A stretch of 64,000 bases of DNA from Helicobacter suis HS1 (GTDB lineage Bacteria > Campylobacterota > Campylobacteria > Campylobacterales > Helicobacteraceae): contig NZ_AP026769.1 in assembly GCF_026000295.1 (NCBI RefSeq), forward strand, positions 496,001-560,000. Reading direction: 5' to 3'. The notes under the pieces were generated by a model. The model made no database searches and was not told where the DNA came from. It was given only the letters and a program-made list of their open reading frames with translations. Both the position numbers and the translations under genes were made by a program. Shown piece by piece: positions 48,013-56,938 of the stretch; position 1 is the first letter of the stretch, and the number at the start of each line of letters is the position of its first letter.

Positions 48013-49131
48013 TTAGTAGTACTCTTGCATGAACGCTTTAATCGCCACACCCTCAAAACTCTTATGCAATTTTAAATCCACTAAAGTTTGCTCTAAAGCA
48101 TTTAGCACCCAAGCAATCTGATAGATCTCTATTAATCCCATATGATTAATGCGCAAAAGACAAGTTTTAAGGTGATCTTGTCCTCCGGCAACCTGCACAC
48201 CATAGCAATTTAATAAATGTTTTTTAATTTTAGAAGCCTCGCGCTCGTAAATAGTTGCCATGCTTAAGGCGGGCACTTTAGGATAGATTTGTAAATGCAA
48301 GGCTTCTAAGGCTTTTTGAGTGGCTAGAGCGCGCTTTTTAGTGGCGTTATAAAGGGCGCTCAATCCGCCTAGTTGTTCTACGCATTTAAAATAAGTTTGT
48401 AAGGCTAGGATATGAGAAATGCCGGCTGTAAAAGCGGTGGTGTTTTTTTGCTGGTTTTTCAATTCTAAAGACAAATTAAAATAATAATCGCGATCTTCTA
48501 GTTTAGAGATTGCAAGCGCGCTAAGCCCTAGAATGCTCAGCCCAACAGGGCACATGAAAGCCTTTTGGCTACCCCCAATTAAAACATCAACACAACTCAC
48601 ATCTAAGGCTTCTACCCCTAAAGCTGTAATGGCATCTACAATGATCAAAATTTCAGGGTTATGGGCTTTGATTACTCTACAAATACCCTCAAAATCTAGC
48701 CTTAACCCCCCTGAGGAGTCACATACCTGCAAAGCAACAGCTTTAAGATCAGAATTTTTATTAAGCACTTCTTGTACCTGTTTAGGGCTAATGGGTTCAT
48801 TCCATGCATTTTTAATTTCTATGGCATTTAGGCTATGGGCTTTAGCAATTTGGGTAAAACGCGTACCAAATTTACCATTATTTAGTACCAATAAAGCGGG
48901 CTGGTTACTGGGTTTGACAAACTGCACTAAGGCTGCTTGCATGCCACCTGTACCACTACTCACTAAAGTGAGCACTTCAGGCAAACCAATCATTTCTTTT
49001 AAATGCGCCCTAACCTGTGCGAAAATAGCTTCAAATTCGGCTGTGCGGTGGTGGATAATGGGTTGGCTTAAAGTGGTGGCAATGCTGGGGTGAATAAGAG
49101 TTGGTCCGGGGGTGAAGAGTAGGGGTTGCAT
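48013..49131 (-). CDS. Class V PLP aminotransferase
   Basis: It has 372 residues. LLFTPGPTLIHPSI at the start, SSGTGGMQAAL, DAITALGVEALD and the PLP lysine in GGSQKAFM are typical of the SerC/alanine-glyoxylate aminotransferase group. In H. pylori the neighbour of gpt is annotated as a phosphoserine aminotransferase-like protein, which would pair with SerB at 22 kb. The exact substrate is uncertain. It lies 8 bp upstream of gpt in the operon. Confidence 0.85.
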   Translation of the reverse strand: MQPLLFTPGPTLIHPSIATTLSQPIIHHRTAEFEAIFAQVRAHLKEMIGLPEVLTLVSSGTGGMQAALVQFVKPSNQPALLVLNNGKFGTRFTQIAKAHSLNAIEIKNAWNEPISPKQVQEVLNKNSDLKAVALQVCDSSGGLRLDFEGICRVIKAHNPEILIIVDAITALGVEALDVSCVDVLIGGSQKAFMCPVGLSILGLSALAISKLEDRDYYFNLSLELKNQQKNTTAFTAGISHILALQTYFKCVEQLGGLSALYNATKKRALATQKALEALHLQIYPKVPALSMATIYEREASKIKKHLLNCYGVQVAGGQDHLKTCLLRINHMGLIEIYQIAWVLNALEQTLVDLKLHKSFEGVAIKAFMQEYY

Positions 49132-49184
49132 TTATCCTCTTTAAGATTTTAGTGTGAGTATAACACAGCTTATTAGTTTTAATG

Positions 49185-49190
49185 TATAAT
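49185..49190 (+). promoter_or_regulatory. -10 box of the lipoprotein gene
   Basis: TATAAT only 6 bp before ATG 49197 and 12 bp before ATG 49203. The transcript would begin at or next to the start codon, so translation is probably leaderless. Confidence 0.6.
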
Positions 49191-49196
49191 GCTTAG

Positions 49197-49664
49197 ATGT
49201 GCATGCGTGTATGGCTTGCTTTAGTGCTGTGTGGGTTTTTAAATTTGCTTTCTTGTATTCCCTCTTCTTTACAGGCTATTCAAGAGAGTGTACAGCAAAT
49301 GGCAATCCACTATGTGATTGTGCTAAAAGATATTGTTGCGCTTAATGAGCAACTTGATAGGGCTGTTATGACCCTGCGCGCTAGAGGAGGAGATCAGATA
49401 GAGGCTAGCCATGCCGCGCTTTTACTTAGGGAGAGCATTACCCTTTATCAAGTTTTACAAGATTATTACACCAAAGACGCCACCACTTTTGACTACATGG
49501 AAGGGATTTTACAAGCCTATATTTCTATTAAAGAGGATGCTTCTAAAAGCATGCAACTAGTTTCTCTCATACCCTCACTAGATCACTTATTAGATCAAAT
49601 CACCAACCAGTTACAGGTAATGGCCACACTAGAACATAAGATTTCAAGGTTAATGGAGCGGTGA
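49197..49664 (+). CDS. Putative lipoprotein, unidentified
   Basis: It has 155 residues (153 from the second ATG at 49203). A lipoprotein signal, MRVWLALVLCGFLNLLSC, gives a mature Cys near residue 20. The rest is helical with heptad-like Leu/Ile spacing and no known motif. It has no ribosome site but a -10 box right at its start. It is transcribed divergently from the aminotransferase operon. Confidence 0.65.
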   Translation: MCMRVWLALVLCGFLNLLSCIPSSLQAIQESVQQMAIHYVIVLKDIVALNEQLDRAVMTLRARGGDQIEASHAALLLRESITLYQVLQDYYTKDATTFDYMEGILQAYISIKEDASKSMQLVSLIPSLDHLLDQITNQLQVMATLEHKISRLMER

Positions 49665-49704
49665 TCTTAGTAGGAAAATCCTAAAACGGGGGTATTTTCT
49701 GTAC

Positions 49705-49866
49705 TCATGCCTGTCCTTTAAAATCTAGTAGGTGGTTTAAATAATAGTTAAATTGTTTTTTACGCGCCTTAATCTCAGCTGGAATTCCTTGCTCTAGATC
49801 AGAGATGAGGGCTTGGAGTTGATCTAAAATATGCACTATTTTTTCTTGAATGGGAAGGATAAAAAA
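49705..49866 (-). pseudogene. hsdS fragment (C-terminal conserved region)
   Basis: It reads LPIQEKIVHILDQLQALI, then GIPAEIKARKKQFNYYLNHLL to a TGA at 49705, the conserved helix that follows a recognition domain in HsdS. No TAEL repeats are present. The recognition domain that should precede it is absent; unrelated plus-strand sequence adjoins at 49867. Confidence 0.7.
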
Positions 49867-49927
49867 TTACAAGCACCTCAAAGAGCCCTTACGGGGTTTT
49901 TAAAAGTTCCTAACGGGTGTATCCTTT

Positions 49928-50065
49928 AAAAAACTTGAAAAGAGTGCAGATAAACACGCGGCTAAAGCTTACTTTGAGAGTGAGAGGGGCAGAGAGTTAA
50001 GCGACCATGAGGTGATCAATGCAATATGGACTTTTTTAAAGGATTTCTTAGAACAACAGCCCTAA
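49928..50065 (+). pseudogene. C-terminal fragment of an unknown gene
   Basis: A 45-residue tail, KKLEKSADKHAAKAYFESER...INAIWTFLKDFLEQQP, with no start upstream. It is squeezed between two hsdS fragments on the other strand, and its stop overlaps the end of the next one. Family not recognised. Confidence 0.4.
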
Positions 50066-50595
50066 CCCCCCGTTAAAGCGCTCAAAGGGTCTAATACACG
50101 GATGATTTTTTCTTGAATGGGTAAAGGGGGGAGGGGGATAGGGAAATTTGCACATCTCTTAATCCAATGGCGTTCATGTTGGGTTGGGTTAAAACGAATA
50201 CATTGCATAGCGTAAAAAACAAACTTGAAATTAATCTGAACAGGTTTTTTCAGTGTTAAAATTTTTATGGCTGAGGATTTTACCTTAAATGCAAAATCAA
50301 CCCAATGAAAAGAGGTAGTGAAGTCATCAAAAATAATACATGGTCGTTCTGGTGTTGCCAGATAAACCCCTTGTGTTTCATTGGTATAGCCTAGTATAAA
50401 AGTTTGCCCCGCTGTTAAAACTGGGGTTTTATGAGCATTGTCGTAATTTGTAGAGTTAACAATGTATTTTGTAGGTTGTTCATAGTCTAACACCTCCCCC
50501 AATCTCACCCACTCCACCCTAAAACTCTCTTTGAGTAGAGGGTGTTTAATAAGGCTTGAAAAGGGATTAAACGCCTCTTGAAGTACTGGGTCTTG
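50062..50595 (-). pseudogene. Solitary hsdS recognition-domain cassette
   Basis: In frame: LIKHPLLKESFRVEWVRLGEV, a recognition domain of about 110 residues different from those at 30-31 kb, and the conserved IPLPPLPIQEKIIRVLDPLSAL at the end. The first 90 bp closely match the corresponding part of the 30.5 kb hsdS (about 30500-30600), providing homology for exchange. There is no N-terminal domain or start. It is likely a silent cassette. Confidence 0.75.
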
Positions 50596-50666
50596 TTAAT
50601 CCCTGTGCGTTTATAAATCCAATCATCGCTGGTATCTAAGAAACTCTCAAAAACATGATTGGGGAT
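50596..50666. repeat. 71-bp duplicate of fabH sequence
   Basis: Identical to 53848-53918 inside fabH (codons about 18-41), same orientation. It adjoins the hsdS cassette and precedes about 85 bp of unrecognised sequence ahead of the rplS 3' end. Confidence 0.95.
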
Positions 50667-50751
50667 TCATTTTTAATTAAGCAAAGTACGCCCAGTTTGC
50701 GCGCCTCTGGCATAAAATCTTTAAGCGTAAAAGTAATTATTTTGGCTTAAA

Positions 50752-51117
50752 CTAAACCAACTCTTTTTTGCGTACTTCTTTAATGCGCGCTGCCTTGCCT
50801 TTTCTGTGGCGCAAATAGTAAAGTTTAGCCCGGCGTACACGCCCTACCCGTAAAACTTCAATACTCACCAAACTTGCCGCATATAAGGGAAAAATCCTCT
50901 CTACGCCCACACCATTCGCGCCAATTTTACGGACACAAAAGGTTTTACCCACTCCAGAGCCGCGCAAACTAATGCACACTCCCTCAAAATTCTGGGTACG
51001 CATTTTATCGCCTTCTTGGATACGAATCCCTAATTTTAGCGTGTCTCCTGCTTTAAACCTGGGGGGTTCTACTTTAATCTGCGCATCTTCAAAGGATTTT
51101 AGATAGCGGTTTTTCAT
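50752..51117 (-). CDS. rplS: 50S ribosomal protein L19
   Basis: It has 121 residues, with [31 protein letters not shown]-like (here [14 protein letters not shown]) and the basic C-terminus [15 protein letters not shown]. It binds 23S rRNA at the subunit interface. It is the last gene of rpsP-khpA-rimM-trmD-rplS and lies 4 bp after trmD. Confidence 0.97.
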   Translation of the reverse strand: MKNRYLKSFEDAQIKVEPPRFKAGDTLKLGIRIQEGDKMRTQNFEGVCISLRGSGVGKTFCVRKIGANGVGVERIFPLYAASLVSIEVLRVGRVRRAKLYYLRHRKGKAARIKEVRKKELV

Positions 51118-51121
51118 GGGG

Positions 51122-51850
51122 TTAACCTTTCTTGTGTTGTTGAGAGAAACATTGCAAAGACTTATCTAAGTGGTAGAGAGACGGATAATAATATTGAGTC
51201 CGCTTGATAGATAAATCACGCATAACCGACGCTATTTTAGCATGGTTTCCCTTTGAATACTCTGAAATCGTGGGTAACTGCGTACAACTGGGGGCATTGG
51301 TGGGTAATTTATAGGTGTTAGCAAAGTTGGGGGCTTCTAATAGATTATTTTCAAAACTTTCTTTTTCTAAAGAAGCGCTATTACCTAAAGTCCCCTCTAG
51401 TAGCCGGGCTACACTATCACAGATACAAAGGGCAGCTAATTCCCCCCCAGTGAGTACAAAATCGCCCACACTGAGCACCTCATCGGCATGTCTTTCAACC
51501 AAGCGCTCATCAAATCCATCATAACGCCCACACACTAGCACCAAATGCGCATAATTAGCTAATCTTTTAGCATCTTGTTGGTTATAAGGTTTGCCCACAG
51601 GGCTTAAAAAGATCACATGCCCACTATCTACACTCTTAAGGGCATTTTCAACCATGTAAGGGTCTAAAATCTGCCCCGCACCCCCGCTCACTAAAGGAAA
51701 ATCAGCGCGCTTAAATTTATGAGGAGAAAAAGAGCGCATATTGATAATCTCTAGGCTAAAAATGGCGCGCTCCAAAGCCCGTTTTAAAATAGAATCCTCA
51801 AAATAAAAAGAAAGCAATTTGGGAAAAAGGGTGAGTAAACTAAAATGCAT
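51122..51850 (-). CDS. trmD: tRNA (guanine-N1-)-methyltransferase TrmD
   Basis: It has 242 residues: a SPOUT enzyme with [28 protein letters not shown] and the knot region [10 protein letters not shown]. It methylates G37 of tRNAs to prevent frameshifting. Its start overlaps the rimM stop by 1 bp. Confidence 0.96.
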   Translation of the reverse strand: MHFSLLTLFPKLLSFYFEDSILKRALERAIFSLEIINMRSFSPHKFKRADFPLVSGGAGQILDPYMVENALKSVDSGHVIFLSPVGKPYNQQDAKRLANYAHLVLVCGRYDGFDERLVERHADEVLSVGDFVLTGGELAALCICDSVARLLEGTLGNSASLEKESFENNLLEAPNFANTYKLPTNAPSCTQLPTISEYSKGNHAKIASVMRDLSIKRTQYYYPSLYHLDKSLQCFSQQHKKG

Positions 51851-52368
51851 TAGCTTTCTTCTAAAAGCCCTTTGCTATCTTGTGTATAAATGCGCTGTGT
51901 GGATAAATCTACTCGCAAAATATAGCGCGCAATATAAGGAATTAAAAAACTCTTATTAGAACTTTGTACGCGTAAATAAGCCATAGAGGCTAGATCATCT
52001 ACACTAACCACCCGCCCTAAAATAGTGCCCTCTTCTTCAATCTCTAATCCAATTAGTTGGGAGTATAAAAACTCCCCTTCTGCTAAATGGCAATACTTTA
52101 GGGTTTCTTTTTCACTCATAGCTAAAGTATAACCCGTTAAAGTTTTGGCAAGCTCTGGAGTTTCTAGCCCTTCAAAAAAGATCAGTGAGGGTTTAGCGAT
52201 ATATTGCTTAATGCTAAGAGAACGAGGTGAGCCAATGTGATAGGCATAAACCTGCGCGCCTTTTTGTAAACACTCCAAACAATTCCCTTTTAAAAAAAGT
52301 TTAAGACCACCCAAAAGCCCCACACAGCGCCCAATCACACCCACTACTAATAAATCCTCTATTCTCAT
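51850..52368 (-). CDS. rimM: 16S rRNA processing protein RimM
   Basis: It has 172 residues: an N-terminal barrel (LLVVGVIGRCVGLLGGLKL) and a C-terminal PRC-barrel (ILGRVVSVDD...FLIPYI). It assists 30S head maturation with S19. It overlaps khpA by 4 bp. Confidence 0.93.
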   Translation of the reverse strand: MRIEDLLVVGVIGRCVGLLGGLKLFLKGNCLECLQKGAQVYAYHIGSPRSLSIKQYIAKPSLIFFEGLETPELAKTLTGYTLAMSEKETLKYCHLAEGEFLYSQLIGLEIEEEGTILGRVVSVDDLASMAYLRVQSSNKSFLIPYIARYILRVDLSTQRIYTQDSKGLLEES

Positions 52369-52670
52369 GATATATAAGGGTTTTCAGAAGCTAGAACAAT
52401 GATCTTATAGCTTAGCCCGTCTTTTACCTTCACCCCTGAGATAAAAGTTCTAAGAGCACTAACCATTTTTCCATCTTTGCCAATCACGCGTCCCATGTCC
52501 ATAGGATTGGTGTAGATTAAAATTTCTTTGATTTGTCCTTGCAACCTAGATTGTACTTGTAAAACCTGAGGGTAGGCGACGATCTTTTTACAATACGCCT
52601 CTACAAATTTTTCAACACAAAACCCCTCTTTTTCCTCCCCGCTGGGGTTTTGCTCACTAAAGTGCTCCAT
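52365..52670 (-). CDS. khpA: KH-domain RNA-binding protein KhpA
   Basis: It has 101 residues, with the KH-domain GxxG loop in VIGKDGKMVSALR. An N-terminal 30-residue extension is rich in Glu. In this operon slot it is the usual ribosome-associated KH protein that binds many RNAs. H. pylori has the same order, as I recall. Confidence 0.9.
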   Translation of the reverse strand: MEHFSEQNPSGEEKEGFCVEKFVEAYCKKIVAYPQVLQVQSRLQGQIKEILIYTNPMDMGRVIGKDGKMVSALRTFISGVKVKDGLSYKIIVLASENPYIS

Positions 52671-52687
52671 TTGCTAAATAGCCTAAT

Positions 52688-52915
52688 TTATCCTTTAGAG
52701 AGTTTCTCTACTCGCTCACTCATTTTAGCCCCTACACCTTTCCAATAATCTAATCTTTCATGATTGATTTGTACCACTTTGGGATTACTCAAAGGGTTAT
52801 AATACCCAATAGATTCAATCCAACCCCCATCGCGGCGCTTTCTAGAATCTGTTACAACAACCCGATAAAAAGGTTTTTTCCTCCGCCCAATCCGTGTAAG
52901 CCTAACAACCGTCAT
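52688..52915 (-). CDS. rpsP: 30S ribosomal protein S16
   Basis: It has 75 residues starting [29 protein letters not shown], the standard S16 N-terminus. It is the first gene of the operon; the ATG has AAGGAT upstream, and fabH ends 67 bp further up. Confidence 0.97.
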   Translation of the reverse strand: MTVVRLTRIGRRKKPFYRVVVTDSRKRRDGGWIESIGYYNPLSNPKVVQINHERLDYWKGVGAKMSERVEKLSKG

Positions 52916-52982
52916 GTTTATCCTTTATCAGTTTCTGCGAAACTTTTATTGTAGTACTTTTTTCTAAAAACAAGCTTCAGCC

Positions 52983-53969
52983 CTAGCCACCAAAATACAC
53001 CAAAGCAGAACCCCAAGTTAATCCACCCCCAAAGGCATCTAATAACATTAAATCGCCCTTTTTAAGTTTGCCCTGCTCGTAAATTTCATTCATAGCCATA
53101 GGAATACTGGCCGCTGAGGTGTTGCCATACTTTTGCACGGTTAAAATCACCTGTTCCTCCTTGAAAGCTAATTGGTTTTGCACAGCCTGAATAATGCGTA
53201 AATTAGCCTGATGGGGGATAAAGTAGGTAATATCTTGTGGCTGCAAATGATTAGCCTTTAAAATATCCTCCACATCTTTAAGCAAAGTTTTAATCGCCAT
53301 TTTAAAAACCCCATTGCCATTCATGTGCAGGGTTTGGCTTTGTTCTTGGCTGGTGATAAAAGTGCTTGGCTTAAGCGATCTAGGGGTATAAAGATAATCT
53401 GCATAGCGCCCATCTGCAGCAATTTTGACATCTAAAATACGCTCTTGTGGATCTTCTGTAGCAGAAATCACACACGCCCCCGCTCCATCTCCAAAGAGTA
53501 CGCAGGTACTGCGATCTGTAAAATCTAGTACGCTGCTACACTTCTCTGCCCCTACGATTAAAACATGGCAATACATGCCGCTTTCTACAAAGGCTTTAGC
53601 TGTGGCTAAAAGATAGATAAACCCGCTACAAGCAGCGATAATATCCATGCTAGGGGTGTTCTCTAGCCCTAATTTAGCGCTTAAACTACAGGCTGTAGAA
53701 GGCATTGCCACATGATCAGGGCTAAGAGTGCCTACCAAAACTAGATCAATATCTTTTAGCTCTAAACCGGAACGCTCAATAGCCAGCTGTGCAGCTTTTA
53801 AACCTAGATCGCTACTCTTTTGATCAGGTGTGGCAAAATAACGGGTTTTAATCCCTGTGCGTTTATAAATCCAATCATCGCTGGTATCTAAGAAACTCTC
53901 AAAAACATGATTGGGGATACATTTTTCTGGCACATAAGCAGCGACAGATCGCAACATCGCATAGGGCAT
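52983..53969 (-). CDS. fabH: 3-oxoacyl-[ACP] synthase III
   Basis: It has 328 residues. The catalytic triad is visible: Cys114 in IIAACSGF, His in [10 protein letters not shown] and Asn in YGNTSAAS. It starts fatty-acid synthesis by condensing acetyl-CoA with malonyl-ACP. It is coupled to plsX (21 bp) as in H. pylori. Codons 18-41 are duplicated at 50.6 kb. Confidence 0.96.
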   Translation of the reverse strand: MPYAMLRSVAAYVPEKCIPNHVFESFLDTSDDWIYKRTGIKTRYFATPDQKSSDLGLKAAQLAIERSGLELKDIDLVLVGTLSPDHVAMPSTACSLSAKLGLENTPSMDIIAACSGFIYLLATAKAFVESGMYCHVLIVGAEKCSSVLDFTDRSTCVLFGDGAGACVISATEDPQERILDVKIAADGRYADYLYTPRSLKPSTFITSQEQSQTLHMNGNGVFKMAIKTLLKDVEDILKANHLQPQDITYFIPHQANLRIIQAVQNQLAFKEEQVILTVQKYGNTSAASIPMAMNEIYEQGKLKKGDLMLLDAFGGGLTWGSALVYFGG

Positions 53970-53990
53970 GCTCTTCCTTTCCCTAAAAAC

Positions 53991-55037
53991 TCAAGCGGAA
54001 GGGTCTTGTGTCGTAGAACCCTCATTTTTTTTATGATCAAATGCCAGCGCTATTTTTTCAGCTACGCCACTCTCTTTAGCTTTAATTGCCTGATAAATCG
54101 CGCATTCAACAGCCCTAGCATTGCTTTTACCATGGCTAATGATCACGACTTTATTCACACCCAAAAGAGGCGCGCCCCCGTATTCGGCATAATCGGTTTT
54201 TTGTTTGAGTAGGCTAAAGGCATCTTTTAATAAAAACGCCCCCATTTTAGCGCCAAAACTTCCCTTAATGGTGTTTTTAAAAATACCAGCAATGGCACTA
54301 GCAACGCCCTCTGTAGTCTTTAATAACACATTACCCACAAAACCATCACACACCACAACATCTACACTATTAACAAAAATATCACTGCCCTCAACATTGC
54401 CCTTAAAAATAGGCGGGCTATCTTTATCCACACAAAAAAGAGGGTATTCTTTAATCAGTTTAAAGGCTTCTTTAGTGATGAGATTGCCCTTACTATCTTC
54501 CTCTCCATTAGATAAAAGCCCTACTGTGGGGTTTTCATAACCAAGTACATTCTTGGCGTACTCATAGCCCAAGATTGCAAAATCTAAAAGATATTCTGCC
54601 TTACAATCCGTGTTAGCCCCCACATCTAGGCATAAACTAGGACGCTGACCAACTGAGGGCATTAAAGTACAAAGTGCCGGACGGCTCACGCCCTTAATGC
54701 GCCCTAGTCTAAGCGTGGCTAGCCCCATAGTAGCCCCACTATGCCCGGCAGAAACTAACGCATCAGCTCCGTTATTCTTTAAAATTTCCATGCCCACAAA
54801 GATAGAAGACTCTTTGCGCTTGAGTGCATCGGTGGCTTGCTCGTCCATGCGGATATAATCCGTGCAGTCAATGATTTCTACCTTAGAAACTAAATCCTTA
54901 GAGATGAAAGCCTTAGCCTTTTTAGCATCTCCAACTAGCACCGGTTTAAAGACTTGGGTACTTAGTGCCTTAGAAACCCCCTCAATAATGGGCAAAACTC
55001 CCAGGTCTGCTCCCATCATATCAACGACAATTTTCAT
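53991..55037 (-). CDS. plsX: Acyl-ACP:phosphate acyltransferase PlsX
   Basis: It has 348 residues. [13 protein letters not shown] at the start, [37 protein letters not shown] and [13 protein letters not shown] are all family motifs. It makes acyl-phosphate for phospholipid synthesis by PlsY. It lies between rpmF and fabH. Confidence 0.96.
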   Translation of the reverse strand: MKIVVDMMGADLGVLPIIEGVSKALSTQVFKPVLVGDAKKAKAFISKDLVSKVEIIDCTDYIRMDEQATDALKRKESSIFVGMEILKNNGADALVSAGHSGATMGLATLRLGRIKGVSRPALCTLMPSVGQRPSLCLDVGANTDCKAEYLLDFAILGYEYAKNVLGYENPTVGLLSNGEEDSKGNLITKEAFKLIKEYPLFCVDKDSPPIFKGNVEGSDIFVNSVDVVVCDGFVGNVLLKTTEGVASAIAGIFKNTIKGSFGAKMGAFLLKDAFSLLKQKTDYAEYGGAPLLGVNKVVIISHGKSNARAVECAIYQAIKAKESGVAEKIALAFDHKKNEGSTTQDPSA

Positions 55038-55043
55038 CGCGAC

Positions 55044-55193
55044 TTATTTATAATTGCCCGTAAACTGGTTGAGAAAATGGGGTAGTTTCCAGCTCCCATC
55101 CTCACCTTTAACAGGCATTGCTAACTTTGCGGTGTAATGGGTGCGTCTTTTTTTTGCTCTAGTTCTGCTCACGCGTCTATCAGGAACGGCCAT
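55044..55193 (-). CDS. rpmF: 50S ribosomal protein L32
   Basis: It has 49 residues: [20 protein letters not shown] at the start, then [19 protein letters not shown]. The Helicobacter type lacks the zinc-binding cysteines. ATG 55193 has AGGAT-type upstream sequence. It ends 6 bp before plsX; rpmF-plsX-fabH is a conserved operon. Confidence 0.95.
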   Translation of the reverse strand: MAVPDRRVSRTRAKKRRTHYTAKLAMPVKGEDGSWKLPHFLNQFTGNYK

Positions 55194-55207
55194 GTTTATC
55201 CTTTGTT

Positions 55208-55564
55208 TTAATCTAAGTAATGGTAATCAGCTTGGATGGACTGCACTTCTGAGTACAACACATCGGCTATATCAATCATGCCATCAAAACTCTCAATGAC
55301 ATCTAGGGCATCTATGCCCGCTTCATTCCCCTCTTTAGGATCAAAGATCCCATCACAGATAAAGACTTTCAAATCTTGTAAAATCTCCTTAAAGAAAGGT
55401 TTAGCACTTCTGGCACACTCCACTTGTATTCTCCCTTGCAAATGCCCCTCTAGCAAAAAAAGATTGGAACTAATTCTTTTAACCCCACCTTCTAAGCGTA
55501 TTCCCTCATGTTCGTAGGCAATAGGGCTAGAAGAATAACCTATTTTTTGCATTTTCAGACGCAT
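55208..55564 (-). CDS. DUF177/YceD-family protein
   Basis: It has 118 residues. The family usually precedes rpmF and is needed for 23S rRNA accumulation in plants and some bacteria; the DUF177 pattern is recognised here in [20 protein letters not shown] and [23 protein letters not shown]. The start could be the ATG at 55564 or the Met at residue 5 (55552). It lies between ndk and rpmF. Confidence 0.8.
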   Translation of the reverse strand: MRLKMQKIGYSSSPIAYEHEGIRLEGGVKRISSNLFLLEGHLQGRIQVECARSAKPFFKEILQDLKVFICDGIFDPKEGNEAGIDALDVIESFDGMIDIADVLYSEVQSIQADYHYLD

Positions 55565-55570
55565 TAAATC

Positions 55571-55969
55571 TTACTTGCCAAAGAAAAAAGCAATCTCTCT
55601 TTGGGCATTTTCAACACTATCGCTTCCATGCACCACATTAGCATCAATATTTTCGGCAAAATCAGCCCTAATTGTGCCGGGCTTAGCAGCCCTTGGATCA
55701 GTTGCACCCATTAATTCGCGGTTTTTCTCTACAGCATTAGGCCCTTCTAACACCATGACCACCACCTCGCCACTGGTCATAAAAGCGATTAAATCATTAA
55801 AAAAAGGCCTCTCTTGGTGGATTGCATAAAAATCTTCAGCCTGTTCTTTACTCAGGCGTAGGCGTTTGATTTTTACCACCTCCAAGCCCGCCTCTTCAAA
55901 ACGGGTAATGATTTTCCCAATGATACGCTTCTTCACGCCATCGGGCTTAATAATTGAAAGAGTGTCCAC
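55571..55969 (-). CDS. ndk: Nucleoside diphosphate kinase
   Basis: It has 132 residues from GTG 55969 (AAGGA 5 bp upstream). [31 protein letters not shown] and the phosphorylated His in NVVHGSDS are standard. It equalises nucleoside triphosphate pools. The C-terminus is a few residues shorter than the H. pylori enzyme. Confidence 0.96.
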   Translation of the reverse strand: MDTLSIIKPDGVKKRIIGKIITRFEEAGLEVVKIKRLRLSKEQAEDFYAIHQERPFFNDLIAFMTSGEVVVMVLEGPNAVEKNRELMGATDPRAAKPGTIRADFAENIDANVVHGSDSVENAQREIAFFFGK

Positions 55970-56065
55970 ACGCGTCCTTGCTTAAGAATTCTAAAATTGC
56001 GTATTCTAGCAAACTAAGTGAATTTTTTAGCTTAAAACCTTTAACCAAGATATGCAAAACTATAG

Positions 56066-56071
56066 TACAAT
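56066..56071 (+). promoter_or_regulatory. -10 box of the formate dehydrogenase operon
   Basis: TACAAT, preceded by TATAG, lies 7 bp before ATG 56079. If used, the first gene is leaderless. It is in the divergent region with ndk. Confidence 0.5.
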
Positions 56072-56078
56072 GCTTGCC

Positions 56079-56696
56079 ATGAATAGCATAGACCCTAATC
56101 TTACCCGTGCCCGTGCGCTTTATTACCGCTTGTGGCATTATATGGTGATTTTTATAGAAACAGAAGAAAGCTTTGAGGAATTAAAAGCTCTTGTAGATTA
56201 TTTAAAAAACTTCCCCTTTGATACGCAAACACAACAGGCGTGGCAAGACTGGCATGCTTTTTTAGAAAGAGGTTTTGAAGCTTTTTTAGCCGAACAAAAT
56301 GCTGTGTTATTTGCCCCCGATTCTTCTTTTGTGCCTATGAGTGCGTCTTATTATTTAGAGGGTCAGGATAATGGTAAAAAGCGCCTTGAGGCTATCGCCA
56401 TTTTAAAGCAATCCGGTTTGCACTTAGAAAGCCACACCCTCCCTTATGCGGTCAGTGAAGACGATCTAGGCTTTTTAACTTTGATGATGAATGCCTTTTT
56501 GCAACAAATCCTAGAAGGGCAAGATTTATGGGAGTTACACGCGCAGCTTTTTAAGGATTTTTTCCATCTCTTTGGCGATGCCTTCATAGAGGCTATTGCC
56601 AGCCATAAAAAAAGTATTTGTTATCAAAATTGCGCTATAATACTAAGCGCATTCATCAAACATGAGAGGTTGTTTTTTAACCTTATTTCACATTAG
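56079..56696 (+). CDS. fdhM: TorD/DmsD-type chaperone for formate dehydrogenase
   Basis: It has 205 residues, all-helical, with LTRARALYYRLWHYMVIF at the start and EDDLGFLTLMMNAFL with the typical E..D.L..L..MA motif in the middle. This family binds the twin-arginine signal of molybdenum/tungsten enzymes until cofactor insertion. The position just ahead of fdhA and a second Tat protein supports that role; a comparable gene sits here in Campylobacter. The alternative start at 56052 lies upstream of the -10 box. Confidence 0.8.
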   Translation: MNSIDPNLTRARALYYRLWHYMVIFIETEESFEELKALVDYLKNFPFDTQTQQAWQDWHAFLERGFEAFLAEQNAVLFAPDSSFVPMSASYYLEGQDNGKKRLEAIAILKQSGLHLESHTLPYAVSEDDLGFLTLMMNAFLQQILEGQDLWELHAQLFKDFFHLFGDAFIEAIASHKKSICYQNCAIILSAFIKHERLFFNLISH

Positions 56697-56705
56697 GAGT
56701 TGGCC

Positions 56706-56918
56706 ATGCAAGAGAAAAGACGCCAAGCCTTAAAAACTCTAGGGGCCTTAGGAGCAGGCGTTTTAGCAGGAGAAAGTTTAAAGGCCACGATGCCACAGCG
56801 CGTACTTTTTAATACCGAGCCAGATAGCAATGGGGTCGTGGTGGGTAAGAGTGTTAAAAGAGAAATTCTCTACCATAAAACCCCCGCTTGGGATATTTTC
56901 TATAAAGCTGTGTGGTGA
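56706..56918 (+). CDS. Small twin-arginine-signal protein of the Fdh operon
   Basis: It has 70 residues from ATG 56706 (AGGAG 6 bp upstream). The N-terminus EKRRQALKTLGALGAGVLAG is a Tat signal, followed by about 45 residues without cofactor motifs. Campylobacter and related Fdh operons carry such a small protein before fdhA; it may be an assembly or membrane-anchoring subunit. It lies 20 bp before fdhA. Confidence 0.75.
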   Translation: MQEKRRQALKTLGALGAGVLAGESLKATMPQRVLFNTEPDSNGVVVGKSVKREILYHKTPAWDIFYKAVW

Positions 56919-56938
56919 TTTCTCAAGAAAGGATAAAT

